Part shown: positions 63,820 to 64,000 of the stretch, piece by piece | How the letters are laid out: every line of letters begins with the position of its first letter | Numbering within the stretch: position 1 is the first letter of the stretch | Assembly (NCBI RefSeq): GCF_900103955.1 | Contig: NZ_FNIL01000001.1 | Coordinates: 124,001 to 188,000 of the forward strand | Direction of reading: 5' to 3' | Source: Alkalicoccus daliensis | GTDB lineage: Bacteria > Bacillota > Bacilli > Bacillales > Salisediminibacteriaceae | DNA length: 64,000 nucleotides | Position numbers and translations under genes: made by a program | Notes under the pieces: model-generated | Databases searched by the model: none | Told to the model about the DNA's origin: nothing | Seen by the model: the letters and a program-made list of their open reading frames with translations, nothing else

Positions 63820-64000
63820 ATGAGGAAATCAGATTTTTTGGATGAATTAAGGCTGGAAATTGGTCTTGCTTATGATTACGCTTTGAACCAACAGGATTTC
63901 ATAATGCGTATTTTAAAAACTATTCATGCAGTAGCAAAAAAACAAATTACGTTAACAATTCACAGCTATAAAAATAAAAAGCTGGAATTATCCTATGCTT
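63820..64000 (+). CDS. Hypothetical protein, truncated by the window edge
   Basis: ATG 63820 follows GGTGGTGAAAAG and opens a frame that runs to the end of the window (60 codons seen). The peptide starts MRKSDFLDELRLEIGLAYDY and includes ALNQQDFIMRILKTIHAVAK. It is helical, with mixed charge and no signal peptide. I do not recognise a family from this fragment. Confidence 0.6.
   Translation, partial: MRKSDFLDELRLEIGLAYDYALNQQDFIMRILKTIHAVAKKQITLTIHSYKNKKLELSYA

Overview
The window is low-GC Bacillaceae chromosome. Gene content and order match Bacillus subtilis in several blocks: the eps operon scaffold, yjcG-yjcF, dapH(ykuQ)-ykuR-ykuT, ktrC-rnjA-rpoY-def and ykyA-pdhABCD. Strongly acidic exported lipoproteins and an acidic PDH-E2 linker suggest a halophilic or alkaliphilic relative; this is inference and no species can be named from the sequence alone.

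Layout. (1) 1-927 is a gene-free flank holding one copy of a dispersed structured repeat. (2) 928-32291 is one very large exopolysaccharide (EPS) operon on the plus strand, with about 29 genes, many overlapping by a few bases. Its first half follows B. subtilis eps: a chain-length regulator, a tyrosine-kinase-like ATPase, a putative EAR/epsC antitermination RNA, then EpsC, D, F, G, M, N and later EpsL. Additions are GtaB, GalE, RmlA/B/C, TagD plus a TagB/TagF-type transferase, thirteen GT2/GT4 glycosyltransferases, a PglK-like ABC flippase, a SAF-domain oxidoreductase, a metallophosphoesterase, and a SinR-like repressor encoded inside the operon. SinR-box-like inverted repeats sit around the operon promoter. 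(3) 32292-44848 is a mixed housekeeping block: lactaldehyde dehydrogenase, DEAD-box helicase, GNAT proteins, an exported MBL/helix-hairpin-helix protein with DUF3006, an RsbR-type stressosome protein, CidA/CidB (LrgA/LrgB), tRNA-Val, PgpA, YjcG/YjcF and NfrA. (4) 45037-52243 is rich in turgor and signalling genes: two KtrA/C-type potassium subunits, UspA, two MscS channels and an HD-GYP protein, with the diaminopimelate pair dapH/ykuR in between. (5) 52283-55062 is rnjA, rpoY and def on the minus strand. (6) 55585-61512 is the YkyA lipoprotein and the pyruvate dehydrogenase operon. (7) The right end has two lipoprotein genes and a gene cut by the window edge.

How the EPS genes may work together (inference from families). 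EpsC, EpsN and EpsM would make UDP-N,N'-diacetylbacillosamine. EpsL would load it as a phosphosugar on undecaprenyl phosphate. The GT4 and GT2 enzymes would extend the chain with sugars supplied by GtaB, GalE and RmlABC. TagD and the TagB/F-like enzyme could add glycerol phosphate. The PglK-like ABC protein would flip the lipid-linked unit and the EpsG-like protein polymerise it under the chain-length pair. The embedded SinR-like protein could repress its own operon. No RmlD and no Wzx-type flippase are visible here.

At least two families of GC-richer dispersed intergenic repeats punctuate the AT-rich intergenic DNA. One lies between two copies of a 30-bp terminator hairpin. I saw no CRISPR array, transposase, prophage or plasmid feature.
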